DNA of 42,153 nt from Candidatus Omnitrophota bacterium (GCA_016180575.1 JACPAY010000003.1:1-42153), one strand, 5' to 3'; shown: positions 11,491 to 20,123, counted from the first letter of the stretch. Program-made: numbers and translations. The notes: a model not told the origin generated them from the sequence alone.

Positions 11491-11914
11491 GCTGCTGGCG
11501 GTGGGACCCTGAGCGCACGCGGCCGATCGTCACGTGGGCCGCAAACGGGCGGTTCTCTTTGACCAGCGCGAGCGCCGCGCCGCCTCGCTCGATCGCTTCC
11601 GCCATCCGCTGCACCCGCTCCCGGCCCTCAGCCAACCCCACCCAGATCACCCGCGGCGCGGCGGCGGAGGGAAACGCCCCGAGCGTCTGCACGCCCAGCA
11701 GAAACGGCGCCTCGCGCTCGGCAAGGCGCCGCAGCATCGCCTCAACGGCGCGGCGCTGGTCCTCGGTGATCTCCCCGAGGAACTTCATCGTCACATGCAG
11801 GTTGGGCGGCTCCACCCACTTCACGTCGGCGCGCGAGGCCGCCAGGTCCTGCTGGAGGCGCTCCAGCGCTTCGCGCACCTCCGCGGGCAGCGCGATCGCG
11901 ATGAACGCGCGCAT
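11348..11914 (-). CDS. thpR: RNA 2',3'-cyclic phosphodiesterase ThpR (LigT)
   Basis: A member of the 2H phosphoesterase family that hydrolyses 2',3'-cyclic phosphate RNA ends and can ligate tRNA half-molecules in vitro. The two HxTx catalytic motifs are clear: His40-Val-Thr42 in NLHVTMKFLGE and His127-Val-Thr129 in AAHVTIGRVRS. The 188-residue length is normal. The last residues, SGRG, and the TGA stop come from repeat copy 5, the same ending as HisH. It is convergent with cinA, whose extended frame runs through its 3' end in antisense. It follows pgpA by six bases. Confidence 0.94.
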   Translation of the reverse strand: MRAFIAIALPAEVREALERLQQDLAASRADVKWVEPPNLHVTMKFLGEITEDQRRAVEAMLRRLAEREAPFLLGVQTLGAFPSAAAPRVIWVGLAEGRERVQRMAEAIERGGAALALVKENRPFAAHVTIGRVRSGSHRQQLTRRLQETVWQPPAPWRVTSLALFQSVLGPGGPRYTVLADVPLSGRG

Positions 11915-11920
11915 GTGGGC

Positions 11921-12406
11921 TCAGAGGAAAATAGAAGCGTCCCCGGTCGAAGAGGTGACCGCGACGCTCCGGATGACCCAAACGATTAGGATCGTGTAGG
12001 CGGAGGCGCCGGCATCGTCCGCCATGATGCCCCATCCGGCCGGCAGGCGCGCCAGCCGTTTCAGCGGCGGCGGCTTGACGATGTCGAAGACTCGAAAGAG
12101 CGCCAGGGCGCCCAGGAGCCAGCCCCACGACGCGGCCGTCCACGGGAGCGCGATGACGACGGCCGCCATGCCCCACACCTCATCCAAAATCACCGCCGGC
12201 GGATCGTGCTGCGCGAGCTGCCGTTCCGCGCGCGTGCCGATGTGCGCGCAGCCGGCGAACGTGAGGACCAAGAGCGTCCACCCGAGCGCCGGGCTGATCG
12301 TGTGCGCGGCGAGCCATCCCAGCGCAAGGCCCACCACGCTGCCCCACGTCCCCGGGGCCCATGGCACCCGGCCGAGCCCGCCCACGGTTGCCATCGTCCG
12401 GTACAT
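11921..12406 (-). CDS. pgpA: Phosphatidylglycerophosphatase A
   Basis: An inner-membrane phosphatase that removes phosphate from phosphatidylglycerophosphate to give phosphatidylglycerol, acting directly after PgsA. The 161 residues match the family: GLGRVPWAPGTWGSVVGL, AERQLAQHDPPAVILDEVWGM, and ALFRVFDIVKPPPLKRLARLPAGWGIMADDAGASAY, with several hydrophobic segments. The start at 12406 is two bases past the true pgsA stop (12409-12411), so the two are coupled. The adjacency of pgsA and pgpA places consecutive pathway steps together. Confidence 0.95.
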   Translation of the reverse strand: MYRTMATVGGLGRVPWAPGTWGSVVGLALGWLAAHTISPALGWTLLVLTFAGCAHIGTRAERQLAQHDPPAVILDEVWGMAAVVIALPWTAASWGWLLGALALFRVFDIVKPPPLKRLARLPAGWGIMADDAGASAYTILIVWVIRSVAVTSSTGDASIFL

Positions 12407-12408
12407 GC

Positions 12409-12958
12409 TAGAGCACGTCCCGCAGGACGCTCCGGTGCCGCCAGAAAAACGCCGCCCCGGAGACGACGGTCAGGATCACGGCCACCCAGAGGCAGCCAAG
12501 GACCGCGACCGCCAGGGACCGCCGGGGAGCTCCTGGAGGACCAGGACCGCGAGGATGACGATGATGGCGACCATCTGCGAGACCGTCTTGTGCTTGCCCT
12601 CTGTGGCGGCCGGCAGGACGAGCCGGCGGCCCGCCACGTAGAGCCGGATGCCGGTGATGAGGAACTCCCGCAGGGCGATGACGAGCACCATCCAGGCCGG
12701 GACGAGCCGCAGCTGCACGAACGCGAGGAACGTCCCCAGGACCAGCACCTTGTCGGCGATGGGGTCAAGCAGCGCCCCGAGCGGGGTCGTCTGGCGCCAG
12801 CGGCGGGCGAGGTAGCCGTCCAGCCAATCCGTCAGGCTGGCGGCGAGGAACAGCGCCAGCGCGGCCAGTTTGGCGGCCCACCCCGGCACGAAGAGGCACC
12901 CCATGACGAGGAACGCCAGCACGATGCGGAGGACGGAGAGCTTCGTCGGCAGGGTCAT
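12409..12958 (-). CDS. pgsA: CDP-diacylglycerol-glycerol-3-phosphate 3-phosphatidyltransferase PgsA, with a frameshift
   Basis: A membrane enzyme making phosphatidylglycerophosphate from CDP-diacylglycerol and glycerol-3-phosphate. The CDP-alcohol transferase motif is complete: Asp44, Asp47-Gly48, Ala51-Arg52, Gly61, Asp65 and Asp69. As written, the first frame stops at 12476 after QELPGGPWRSRSLAASGWP, which lacks the last membrane helix. Another frame continues with LAVAVLGCLWVAVILTVVS and ends at 12409, just before the pgpA start. Restoring one C in the CCCC run (plus-strand GGGG at 12524-12527) gives ELPRRSLAVAVLG and a normal protein of about 183 residues. The defect is therefore a single-base loss in a homopolymer, either a sequencing error or a real recent mutation. 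The full span is given here. Confidence 0.85.
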
Positions 12959-12960
12959 TC

Positions 12961-13033
12961 AAATGAGGAGACCGGTTCCCTCTTTCCTATCGGACAACGC
13001 CAGGAAACAGGGAACCGGTCCCGGGACTATCGG
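12961..13033 (+). repeat. Palindromic repeat family B, copy 1 (end of rimO)
   Basis: A 73-bp element from AAATGAGGAGACC to CCCGGGACTATCGG, with perfect 12-bp inverted arms GACCGGTTCCCT / AGGGAACCGGTC. The same element occurs reversed at 28299-28371. Its minus strand encodes the last residues of RimO and the stop codon. Confidence 0.85.
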
Positions 13034-14438
13034 AGACAATGGCAGTTCCGACCAGGTCGTACTCGTAGCTGTCGGTGATGCGGACTGGGACAAATGTCCC
13101 CGGCGCGAGCGGGGCCCGGCTGTGCACGTAGACGACACCGTCCACTTCGGGGCAGTCCGCGCGCGTGCGGCCCACGAACTGCCGCGGATCCCCGGGGTCC
13201 GGCTCGTCGATGAGGACTTCGCTGGTGCCGCCGACGGAGCGGGCGTTGACCGCCGCGGCGATCTCCTGCTGCAGCCGCATGAGCCGGTCGAACCGCTCCT
13301 CCTTGACGGCGTCCGGCACCTGGTCGGGGAACCGAAAGGCGGCGCTTCCCTCCTCGTGGGAATACCGGAAGGCGCCCAGCCGCTCGAACTGGATGTCGCG
13401 CAGGAACGCGAGCAGCCGCGAAAACGCCTCCTCGGTCTCGCCGGGGAACCCGACGATGATGGAGGTCCGGAGGGCGATGCCGGGGATCGCGGCGCGCAGG
13501 GCCTCGATCCGCTCCCGGAGCATTGCCTGGGTGATCCCGCGGTTCATCCGCTGAAGGACGGCGTCGTCGGCGTGCTCGATCGCCATGTCGAGGTACTTGC
13601 AGACCGCCGGCTCGTCGCGGATTGCCTCGATGAGCTCGCCCGTGATGCCGCGCGGGTGGCAGTAGAGGAGGCGGATCCACCTCAAGCCCTCGATGCGGCC
13701 CAGGCGACCCAGCAGCTCAGGCGTGCGCGCGCGGCGGTACAGGTCCACGCCGTAATCCGATGTGTCCTGCCCGACGACGATGAGCTCCCGCACCCCGCGC
13801 TCCTCCACGAGCTGGCGCGCCTCGTCCACGACCGCCTCAAGCGGCCGGCTGCTCAGCGGGCCCTTGATCTTCGGGATGACGCAGAAGCTGCAGCCCTTGA
13901 GGCAGCCCTCCGAGATCTTCAGGTAGGCGTAGTGGGGAGGGGTGAGGGGGCTGCGCTCGACGCGGCGGCCGCGGTGCGGCAGCCGGGGACGGGGCCGGAG
14001 GTGCTGGGGGCGCTCGCCGTGCAGGGCGCGCTGCACGACGGTCTCGATGTCCTCGAAGCCGTCCACGCCGACGAAGCCGTCCACGTCCGGCAGCTCGGCG
14101 ATGAGCGATTGCTTGAACCGCTGGACCAGGCAGCCCCCGACGATGACCGCCTTCACCTTGCCCTGCTTCTTGAGCGCCACCGCCCGGAGGACGGTGTCGA
14201 TGGACTCCTGGATCGACTCCTGGATGAAGCTGCAGGTGTTGATGAGGACCGTGTCCGACCCCTCGACCTCGTCCACCACTTGAAACCCGGCGCGCGCAAG
14301 CCGCCCGAGGTAGAGCTCGGAATCCACGAGCGTCCTCGGGCAGCCCAGGCTGATGAGGCTGACGGTGCGCTGTTGAAACCCTCCAGTCTCGCGTAATGGG
14401 TAATGCGTAATGCGTAACGGGTCTCGAGAGGGTCCCAT
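12987..14438 (-). CDS. rimO: Ribosomal protein S12 methylthiotransferase RimO
   Basis: A radical-SAM enzyme that adds a methylthio group to an aspartate of ribosomal protein S12. The N-terminal UPF0004 domain has cluster cysteines at about 33 (SLGCPRTLVDSE), 69 (INTCSF) and 103 (GGCLVQRF). The radical-SAM motif CLKGCSFC supplies Cys179, 183 and 186. A C-terminal TRAM domain follows. SLGCP-LVDSE separates RimO from MiaB. The start is odd. The only in-frame ATG, at 14438, lies in a palindromic repeat, and the first ~20 residues are repeat-derived. An unused GGAGGG (14379-14384) sits nearer the conserved region but has no start codon behind it. The C-terminus, SDSPGTGSLFPGVVR, is encoded by repeat family B. 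Both ends of the gene have thus been altered by repeats, but the core is intact. Confidence 0.93.
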   Translation of the reverse strand: MGPSRDPLRITHYPLRETGGFQQRTVSLISLGCPRTLVDSELYLGRLARAGFQVVDEVEGSDTVLINTCSFIQESIQESIDTVLRAVALKKQGKVKAVIVGGCLVQRFKQSLIAELPDVDGFVGVDGFEDIETVVQRALHGERPQHLRPRPRLPHRGRRVERSPLTPPHYAYLKISEGCLKGCSFCVIPKIKGPLSSRPLEAVVDEARQLVEERGVRELIVVGQDTSDYGVDLYRRARTPELLGRLGRIEGLRWIRLLYCHPRGITGELIEAIRDEPAVCKYLDMAIEHADDAVLQRMNRGITQAMLRERIEALRAAIPGIALRTSIIVGFPGETEEAFSRLLAFLRDIQFERLGAFRYSHEEGSAAFRFPDQVPDAVKEERFDRLMRLQQEIAAAVNARSVGGTSEVLIDEPDPGDPRQFVGRTRADCPEVDGVVYVHSRAPLAPGTFVPVRITDSYEYDLVGTAIVSDSPGTGSLFPGVVR

Positions 14439-14464
14439 TACGCTTTACGCATTCCGCATTACGC
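14391..14464. repeat. Imperfect 31-bp inverted repeat (REP-like hairpin) at the rimO start
   Basis: Left arm 14391-14421 and right arm 14434-14464 pair with four mismatches around a 12-base loop containing CTCGAG. Both arms are built from repeated GCGTAATG/TAATGCG units. The element spans the first codons of rimO and the space after the RodZ-like gene. It has the look of a REP/RAYT-type hairpin and is AT-richer than its surroundings. Confidence 0.8.
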
Positions 14465-14489
14465 AAACCTGAGGTGTTCGGTGGGGCAG

Positions 14490-15299
14490 TTAGTCGGCGT
14501 CTGCCAGCGGGGTCACGCCGCGGGGGGTGATCAGGATGCGGCCCTTGTGCGCCACCGCGAACGGGCTGATGGATTGCCCATTGAGCGACAGCTCCACCTG
14601 GGTCGGGTTGGCGATGACGAGCTCAAACTGTTTCTTGGCGGTCCACCGCTCCTTCGCCCCGCGCGGCAGCCGCTGCTGGGTCAGCAGCTTCCCGTCGGCC
14701 CGGACCCTGATCCAGGTCGTCCGGTGCGCGGTCACGGAGAGCTCAAGCGGCTGCACCGCCGCCAAGGGGCCTGGCGGCGGCGGCGGCACGGACACCGATT
14801 CGCGCACCGGCGTCACGCTGGCCAGCGTCGGTGCGGCCGGCTTCGCCGCCGGCTCGGCCTTCTTCGCTTTCGCCACCTTCGGGGCTGCCACGGCGGGCAG
14901 TGAGATCCGCGAGAGCCACTGCACCGGGTTGACGGCGATCAGGCCCGCGGCCACCCCGGCGATGGCCACCGCCGCGCCGGCCCGCCGCAGCAGCGGCAGC
15001 GGGATCCGCGGCCACTGGAACGTGAACGGCACCGCAGGCGCCGACGGCGGCAGATCCTCCAGCACCGGATCGGGCTTCGGCCACGGCACGGCGGCGAGCA
15101 GCGGCTCCGGCGCGAGGTGGAGGAACTTGGCGTAGCTCGTGAGGAACCCCTTGACGTAGATGGGGCTCATCATCTCCTGGAGCCGGTCCGCCTCGATCGC
15201 CTCCAGCACCCATGGCTGGATCTTCGTGGCGTTGGTGATGTCGGCCAGCGACAAGTTCCGCTCGCCGCGCGCCTGCCGCAACTGGGTCCCTGGTGTCAT
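14490..15299 (-). CDS. rodZ: RodZ-like cytoskeletal protein (HTH domain, single membrane helix, DUF4115)
   Basis: RodZ links MreB to the envelope in elongating cells. The 269 residues start with an HTH_25 domain (TPGTQLRQARGERNLSLADI, then YVKGFLTSYAKFLHL), then a proline-rich linker. One membrane helix lies at about residues 107-125 (AGAAVAIAGVAAGLIAV). After an Ala/Pro/Lys-rich periplasmic spacer comes a C-terminal DUF4115-like beta domain (LELSVTAHRTTWIRVRADGKLL, LSLNGQSISPF). This order is diagnostic of RodZ. It overlaps ftsK by an ATGA junction. The mre operon elsewhere in the window fits an MreB-dependent cell shape, although no mreB is seen here. Confidence 0.88.
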   Translation of the reverse strand: MTPGTQLRQARGERNLSLADITNATKIQPWVLEAIEADRLQEMMSPIYVKGFLTSYAKFLHLAPEPLLAAVPWPKPDPVLEDLPPSAPAVPFTFQWPRIPLPLLRRAGAAVAIAGVAAGLIAVNPVQWLSRISLPAVAAPKVAKAKKAEPAAKPAAPTLASVTPVRESVSVPPPPPGPLAAVQPLELSVTAHRTTWIRVRADGKLLTQQRLPRGAKERWTAKKQFELVIANPTQVELSLNGQSISPFAVAHKGRILITPRGVTPLADAD

Positions 15300-17560
15300 G
15301 CCGTCGACTCCCCCTGCTCGCTCGGTTCCCGACTGACAAGAATTTCCCGGGGCCGGCTGCCCTGCGGCGGGCCGACCACGCCTTCCTGCTCCATGAGATC
15401 CAGAATGCGCGCCGCCCGGCCGTAGCCGAGGCGCAGCCGCCGCTGCAGCAGCGACGTGGAGGCCTGGCCGCTCTCCAGGACGATGCGCTTGGCCATGTCG
15501 TAGAGCTCGTCTTTCTCCGTGATGAGGGCGCCCTCGGGCGTTCGCGCGCGCTCGGCGAGCCGCTCGTCATAGGCGGGCGGGCGCTGCTGCTTCAGGAACG
15601 CCGTGATCCGCTCGATCTCTCCGTCGGTCACGAAGGCACCCTGGGCCCGGATCGGCTTGGCGGTGCCGGGGCGCAGGAACATGAGGTCCCCGCGGCCGAG
15701 CAGCTTGTCGGCGCCGTTCATGTCGAGGATGGTCCGCGAGTCGACCTTGGAGGCGACTTGGAACGCGATGCGGGCCGGGAAGTTCGCCTTGATCACGCCG
15801 GTGATGACGTCCACCGACGGCCGCTGCGTGGCCAGGATGATGTGGATGCCGACGGCCCGGGAGAGCTGCGCCAGGCGCGTGATCGCCGACTCGACGTCCT
15901 GGGACGCCACCATCATCAGGTCGGCGAGCTCGTCGATGACGATGACGAGGTATGGCAGCGGTCCTTCCGCCTCCGCCGGCGCCTCGGGCGCGCCATCCAC
16001 GGCCGCGGGAGCGGCCGGCGCCGGCGCAGCACCCCGGGAGGCCAGGCGCTTGTTGTAGAGGTCGATGTTGCGCACCCCGGCCTCCGCGAGGAGCTGGTAG
16101 CGGCGCTCCATCTCCTCGACCGCCCAGTGGAGCGCCACGGACGCCTTCTTCGCATGGGTGACGACCGGGGCGGACAGGTGGGGGATCTCGTTGAAGAGCG
16201 AGAGCTCGACCATCTTCGGGTCGATCATCAGGAACCTGACCTGCTCGGGGCTGGCGTGGGTCAGGATGCCGGTGAGCAGGCTGTTGAGGCAGACCGTCTT
16301 GCCGGATCCGGTGGCGCCGGCGATCAGCAGGTGGGGACACTCCCGCAGGTCGGTGACGATGGCGTGCCCGGAGACGTCCTTGCCGATGGGCAGGACGAGC
16401 GGAGAGGGGGTGCCGGCGAACTCGTGCGCGGTGAGGATCTCCTTGAGGTACACCATCGTCGTGGTCGTGTTCGGCACATCCACCCCGACGCGGCCCCTGC
16501 CGGGGATCGGGGCGACCACATGGCAGCTCGCCGCCTTCAGCACCAGCGCCAGGTCATCGGCGAGCGACACGATCTTCGTCAGCTTGACCCCCGGCGCCGG
16601 CGTCAGCTCGTAGCGCGTCACGGCCGGCCCCCGGTCGATGTTGACGACGGTTGCCTCGACCCCGAACTCCCGCAGCGTCTCCTCGAGGATCCGGGCGTTC
16701 ACCTGGAGGTCCTCGGTGACCTGCCGCTCGGACATCGGGGGCGGCGTCGCCAGGAGGTCGAGCGGAGGCAGCTGGAACCCGCTCGGGGTGCTGCGTTTGG
16801 GCGGCGTGGGGATGGTCTTCAGCTTCGGGGCCACCACCGTCGACCGGATGCGGACCGGCGGCAGGAGCGAGCGGTCCGGCGGCTCGGCCGGCCCATCATC
16901 AGGCGCCTCGTCGGAGGCGGCCTCGCGGCCGAGCCCTTCCCTGACGCGAGGCCGCGGCAGCGCCGCAGCCACCGGCTCCACGCTGGCCCCGGCGGTCGCC
17001 GGGCGCCGGATGCCCGACGCCACGAGGCCGCCGAGGCGGCGCAGGACGCTGAAGCCGGTCGTCCGCAGCGTCTGGCCGGAAACGACGAGCCACGAGAGGA
17101 GGCCGACGCAGGACGCGGTCAGCACCGTGCCGACCGTGCCGAGGTAATAGCGGCCGCGGTCTGCCAGCAGGAAGCCGACGATCCCGCCGAGATCTCCCTG
17201 GAGGACCGGGGTGGGGCCGGCGAGCGCCAGGAGCGTGCCCCCGCTGCTGAGCAGGCCGACCGTCGCGACCGTGAATGAGAGCCCGTGGAGCTCAGGCGCG
17301 GCCCCCCGCCAGACCCGCCACGCCCACACGAGGCCGAGCAGGGGGAGCATGAACGAGGCCCAGCCGAACCCGCCGCGCCCGACCCAGCCGAGCCACACGC
17401 CGAGCGTCCCGCCGAGATTGCCGACGGGCCGCCGGGGGGGATGGCTGAGGAATGAGACGTCCTGCGGGGCGTAGGTGAGGAGGCACAGCGCGAGGAACAC
17501 CCCGGCCGAGGCGAGGACGACGCTCGCCGCGATGCGCGCCGTTCCTCGGGGAGGGGTCAT
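15296..17560 (-). CDS. ftsK: DNA translocase FtsK/SpoIIIE
   Basis: A septal DNA pump that clears chromosomes from the division site and aids dimer resolution. The 754 residues comprise an N-terminal membrane part with about four helices in the first 170 residues and a linker rich in Pro/Arg. Next is the alpha/beta motor with Walker A IAGATGSGKTVCLNSLL and Walker B YLVIVIDELADLMM. At the C-terminus is a gamma winged helix (DELYDMAKRIVLESGQAS...GYGRAARILDLMEQEGVVGP). An Ala/Pro-rich insertion (APAPAAPAAVDGAPEAPAEAEG) lies inside the motor, before the Walker B strand. The gene starts seven bases after the pnp stop and overlaps the RodZ-like gene by four bases. Confidence 0.97.
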   Translation of the reverse strand: MTPPRGTARIAASVVLASAGVFLALCLLTYAPQDVSFLSHPPRRPVGNLGGTLGVWLGWVGRGGFGWASFMLPLLGLVWAWRVWRGAAPELHGLSFTVATVGLLSSGGTLLALAGPTPVLQGDLGGIVGFLLADRGRYYLGTVGTVLTASCVGLLSWLVVSGQTLRTTGFSVLRRLGGLVASGIRRPATAGASVEPVAAALPRPRVREGLGREAASDEAPDDGPAEPPDRSLLPPVRIRSTVVAPKLKTIPTPPKRSTPSGFQLPPLDLLATPPPMSERQVTEDLQVNARILEETLREFGVEATVVNIDRGPAVTRYELTPAPGVKLTKIVSLADDLALVLKAASCHVVAPIPGRGRVGVDVPNTTTTMVYLKEILTAHEFAGTPSPLVLPIGKDVSGHAIVTDLRECPHLLIAGATGSGKTVCLNSLLTGILTHASPEQVRFLMIDPKMVELSLFNEIPHLSAPVVTHAKKASVALHWAVEEMERRYQLLAEAGVRNIDLYNKRLASRGAAPAPAAPAAVDGAPEAPAEAEGPLPYLVIVIDELADLMMVASQDVESAITRLAQLSRAVGIHIILATQRPSVDVITGVIKANFPARIAFQVASKVDSRTILDMNGADKLLGRGDLMFLRPGTAKPIRAQGAFVTDGEIERITAFLKQQRPPAYDERLAERARTPEGALITEKDELYDMAKRIVLESGQASTSLLQRRLRLGYGRAARILDLMEQEGVVGPPQGSRPREILVSREPSEQGESTA

Positions 17561-17566
17561 GGGGCG

Positions 17567-19735
17567 TCACTGGCCGGTTTTGTGTTCGCTCCGGTGGGGC
17601 CGGGGGCGCTCGGGCCGTTCAGGCCGCTCGGCCCGGTCCGGCTCGGACGGCGCCGACGGCATCGCCCGCTTCCGGGAGAGATTGACGCGCCCCTGCTCGT
17701 CGATCTCGATGACCTTCACGGGGAACTCATCCCCGATCTTGACGACGTCCTCGACCTTGTTCACGTATTTGGTGTCCAGCTCCGAGACATGGACCAGCCC
17801 CTCCTTGCCGGGCAGGATCTCGCAGAACGCGCCGAAGTTCATGAGGCGCTTGACCTTGGCCTGGTAGATCTTCCCGACCTCGACGTCTTCCGTCAGGGTC
17901 CGGATGATCTCCTGCGCCCGCGCGGACTTGGCGGCGTCCGAGGACGCGATGGAGACGCTGCCGTCATCCTCGACGTCGATCGTCGCCCCGGTCTCCTCGA
18001 TGATCTTGCGGATCGTCCGCCCGCCCGGGCCGATCACATCGCGGATCTTCTCGGGGTTGATCTTGATGAGGGTGATCCGGGGGGCGTAGGCGGAGAGCTG
18101 GGCCCGCGGCCGGTCGAGGGCCGTGCTCATGAGGTCGAGCACGCGCATCCGCGCCGGATGCGCCTGCGCCAGGATCTGCGTGATGAGCTCGACGTCGAGC
18201 CCATCGGTGAGCTTCACGTCGACCTGCAGCGCCGTCGTCCCCTTCCGGGTGCCGGCCACCTTGAAATCCATGTCGCCGACGTGGTCTTCCAGGCCGGAGA
18301 TGTCGGTCAGGATGGCGACGCGGCCGCCGTCCTTCACGAGGCCCATCGCGACGCCGCTGACGGCGGCCTTGACCGGCACCCCCGCGTCCATCAGCGAGAG
18401 CGTCCCGGCGCAGACGGTGGCCATGCTGGAGGAGCCGTTCGACTCCAGGATGTCGGAGACCACGCGGACCGTGTAGGGGAACTCCTCCTTCGCAGGGATC
18501 ATCGGCGACAGGGCGCGCTCCGCCAGCGCGCCGTGGCCGATCTCCCGGCGGCCCGGCCCGCGCACCGGCCGCACCTCGCCGACGGAAAACGGCGGGAAGT
18601 TGTAGTGCAGCATGAACCGCTTGTAGGACTCGCCCTCGAGCGCCTCGACGAGCTGCTCGTCGTCGCTCGTGCCCAGCGTCGTCACCGCCAGGCTCTGCGT
18701 CTCGCCGCGGGTGAAGAGGCCGGAGCCGTGCGTGCGGGGCAGCACGCCCACCTCGCAGACGATGTCGCGCAGGTCGGTGTAGCCCCGCCCGTCCATGCGG
18801 GTCTTCCGGTCCAGGATCGCGCGGCGGGCCTCCTCCCGGTCCACCGCCTCGAACGCCAGCGTGACGTCTTCCGGCGCCACCGTGCCGTTCACCGCCACCT
18901 CCTGCAGGATCGTCGCGGAGAGCTTGGCCATGGCCTCGTGCCGCGCGGCCTTCTTCTTCGGCTCGTTGATGCGCGAAAGCTCCGGCACGGCGAGCGAGCG
19001 GACGCGCTCGACGACCTCAGGCGGCGGCATGCGGATCTGCCAGGAATCGGCCTTCGGCTTGCCGGCCTTCTGGGCCAGCTCCTCCTGCATGGCGATCATC
19101 GTCTTCAGCTGCTGGGCGCCGAAGGCGATGGCGTCCGCGAGCTGCTGCTCCGGCACCTCGCAAAGGCCGGCCTCGATGGTCAGGATGCCGTGCCGGGTCC
19201 CGGCGAGGACGAGGTCAATGGGGCTCTCGGCGAGCTGCTGGTAGGTCGGGTTGACCGCAAACTGCTTGTCGACCACGCCGACCCGCAGCGCGCCCAGCGC
19301 GTCGGGGAACGGGATGGACGAGAGCCGCAGCGCGCAGGAGGCGCCGAGCACCGCCAGCACGTCGGGGTCATACGCGCCGTCCGAGGAAAGGACCGACGCC
19401 ATGATCTGGAGCTCGTGCTGGAACCCCTTCGGGAACAGGGGCCTGATCGGGCGGTCCATGAGGCGGGCGGTGAGGATCTCCTTCTCGGTGGGCCGGCCCT
19501 CCCGCTTGAAGAAGCCGCCGGGGATCTTCCCGGCGGCGTAGGTCTTCTCGCGGTAGTCGCACGTCAGCGGGACGAAGCCGCTTTTGGTGGAGGGCGTCTC
19601 GCTCGCCACCGACGTCACGAGGACGACGGTGCCGCCCTGCTGGACGACGACGGAGCCGTCCGCCTGCCGGGCCCACGAGCCGGTTTCCAGGGACAGGGTC
19701 GACGCCCCAAACTGGGTGGAGACCTTGGCGGTCAT
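17567..19735 (-). CDS. pnp: Polyribonucleotide nucleotidyltransferase (PNPase)
   Basis: A phosphorolytic 3'-5' exoribonuclease that works in mRNA decay. The 722 residues contain two RNase PH domains (first around LTCDYREKTYAAGKIPGGFFKREGRPTEKE..., second around RGYTDLRDI and GSGLFTRGETQSLAVTTLG). A KH domain follows (KIRDVIGPGGRTIRKIIEETGATIDV), then an S1 domain (VGKIYQAKVKRLMNFGAFCEILPGKEGLVHVSEL). A basic tail ends the protein. It follows rpsO, the classical arrangement. The gap carries two hairpins that could act in RNase processing or autoregulation. No Shine-Dalgarno is evident before the ATG at 19735. Confidence 0.98.
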   Translation of the reverse strand: MTAKVSTQFGASTLSLETGSWARQADGSVVVQQGGTVVLVTSVASETPSTKSGFVPLTCDYREKTYAAGKIPGGFFKREGRPTEKEILTARLMDRPIRPLFPKGFQHELQIMASVLSSDGAYDPDVLAVLGASCALRLSSIPFPDALGALRVGVVDKQFAVNPTYQQLAESPIDLVLAGTRHGILTIEAGLCEVPEQQLADAIAFGAQQLKTMIAMQEELAQKAGKPKADSWQIRMPPPEVVERVRSLAVPELSRINEPKKKAARHEAMAKLSATILQEVAVNGTVAPEDVTLAFEAVDREEARRAILDRKTRMDGRGYTDLRDIVCEVGVLPRTHGSGLFTRGETQSLAVTTLGTSDDEQLVEALEGESYKRFMLHYNFPPFSVGEVRPVRGPGRREIGHGALAERALSPMIPAKEEFPYTVRVVSDILESNGSSSMATVCAGTLSLMDAGVPVKAAVSGVAMGLVKDGGRVAILTDISGLEDHVGDMDFKVAGTRKGTTALQVDVKLTDGLDVELITQILAQAHPARMRVLDLMSTALDRPRAQLSAYAPRITLIKINPEKIRDVIGPGGRTIRKIIEETGATIDVEDDGSVSIASSDAAKSARAQEIIRTLTEDVEVGKIYQAKVKRLMNFGAFCEILPGKEGLVHVSELDTKYVNKVEDVVKIGDEFPVKVIEIDEQGRVNLSRKRAMPSAPSEPDRAERPERPERPRPHRSEHKTGQ

Positions 19736-19745
19736 GGTTCGACGC

Positions 19746-19767
19746 GGCCCCGCCGTACGGCGGGGCC
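19746..19767. promoter_or_regulatory. Perfect 22-nt hairpin in the rpsO-pnp gap
   Basis: GGCCCCGCCG and CGGCGGGGCC face each other around TA, 11 bases upstream of the pnp ATG. There is no U-run behind it, so it is not a typical terminator. In other bacteria the rpsO-pnp gap holds a terminator and an RNase III site through which PNPase controls its own mRNA. A similar role here is inference. Confidence 0.6.
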
Positions 19768-19777
19768 TTGCTCACCA

Positions 19778-19811
19778 TGATCCTGAGCGAGCGAAGCGAG
19801 TCGAAGGATCA
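19778..19811. repeat. Short inverted repeat overlapping the rpsO stop codon
   Basis: On the minus strand TGATCCT and AGGATCA bracket CGACTCGCTTCGCTCGCTC, giving a 34-nt hairpin-forming unit. Its first three bases are the rpsO TGA stop. The core is of the CTTCGACTCGCTTCGCTCGC type, which resembles small dispersed repeats of other genomes. Only one copy is seen in this window. Confidence 0.6.
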
Positions 19812-20081
19812 TTTGCGCAGATGCAGCGCGTCGAGGAGACGGCGGTAGGCCTCTTCGTCGTGGCGCTTGAGGTACTCGAGGAGCCGGCGGCGGCGGCTGA
19901 CCATCTTCAGCAGCCCCTGGCGGGAATTGAAGTCGCGCTTGTGGGCCTGGAAGTGCGACGACAGGTGGTTGATGCGGTCGGTCAGCAGGGCGACCTGGAC
20001 CTGCGGAGAGCCGGTGTCAGTCTCATGCAGGCGGAGCTGTTGGATGACGGCGGTCGCCGCCGTGGAGGCTAGTGCGTCCAT
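19809..20081 (-). CDS. rpsO: 30S ribosomal protein S15
   Basis: An early-assembling small-subunit protein that binds 16S rRNA. The 90 residues match S15 throughout: [51 protein letters not shown] and a C-terminal [12 protein letters not shown]. The stop codon is the first three bases of a hairpin repeat. The promoter -10 box lies 12 bases upstream of the ATG and no Shine-Dalgarno is present, so the transcript probably has a leader of only about five bases. pnp follows 73 bases later. Confidence 0.98.
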   Translation of the reverse strand: MDALASTAATAVIQQLRLHETDTGSPQVQVALLTDRINHLSSHFQAHKRDFNSRQGLLKMVSRRRRLLEYLKRHDEEAYRRLLDALHLRK

Positions 20082-20093
20082 TCGTAGTGGTTC

Positions 20094-20122
20094 AGTATAC
20101 GCTCACCATGCGTCATCGTCAA
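20094..20122 (-). promoter_or_regulatory. rpsO-pnp promoter
   Basis: On the minus strand a -35 TTGACG (20117-20122) and a -10 TATACT (20094-20099) are separated by 17 bases. The start site would lie about five bases before the rpsO ATG at 20081. The -35 box directly follows the 3' end of the RNase P RNA gene. Confidence 0.75.
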
Positions 20123-20123
20123 G

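Noticed and set aside
15293-17278. Long plus-strand open frame opposite ftsK (over 600 codons)
   Set aside because: Same cause; ftsK on the minus strand is fully supported by motifs.
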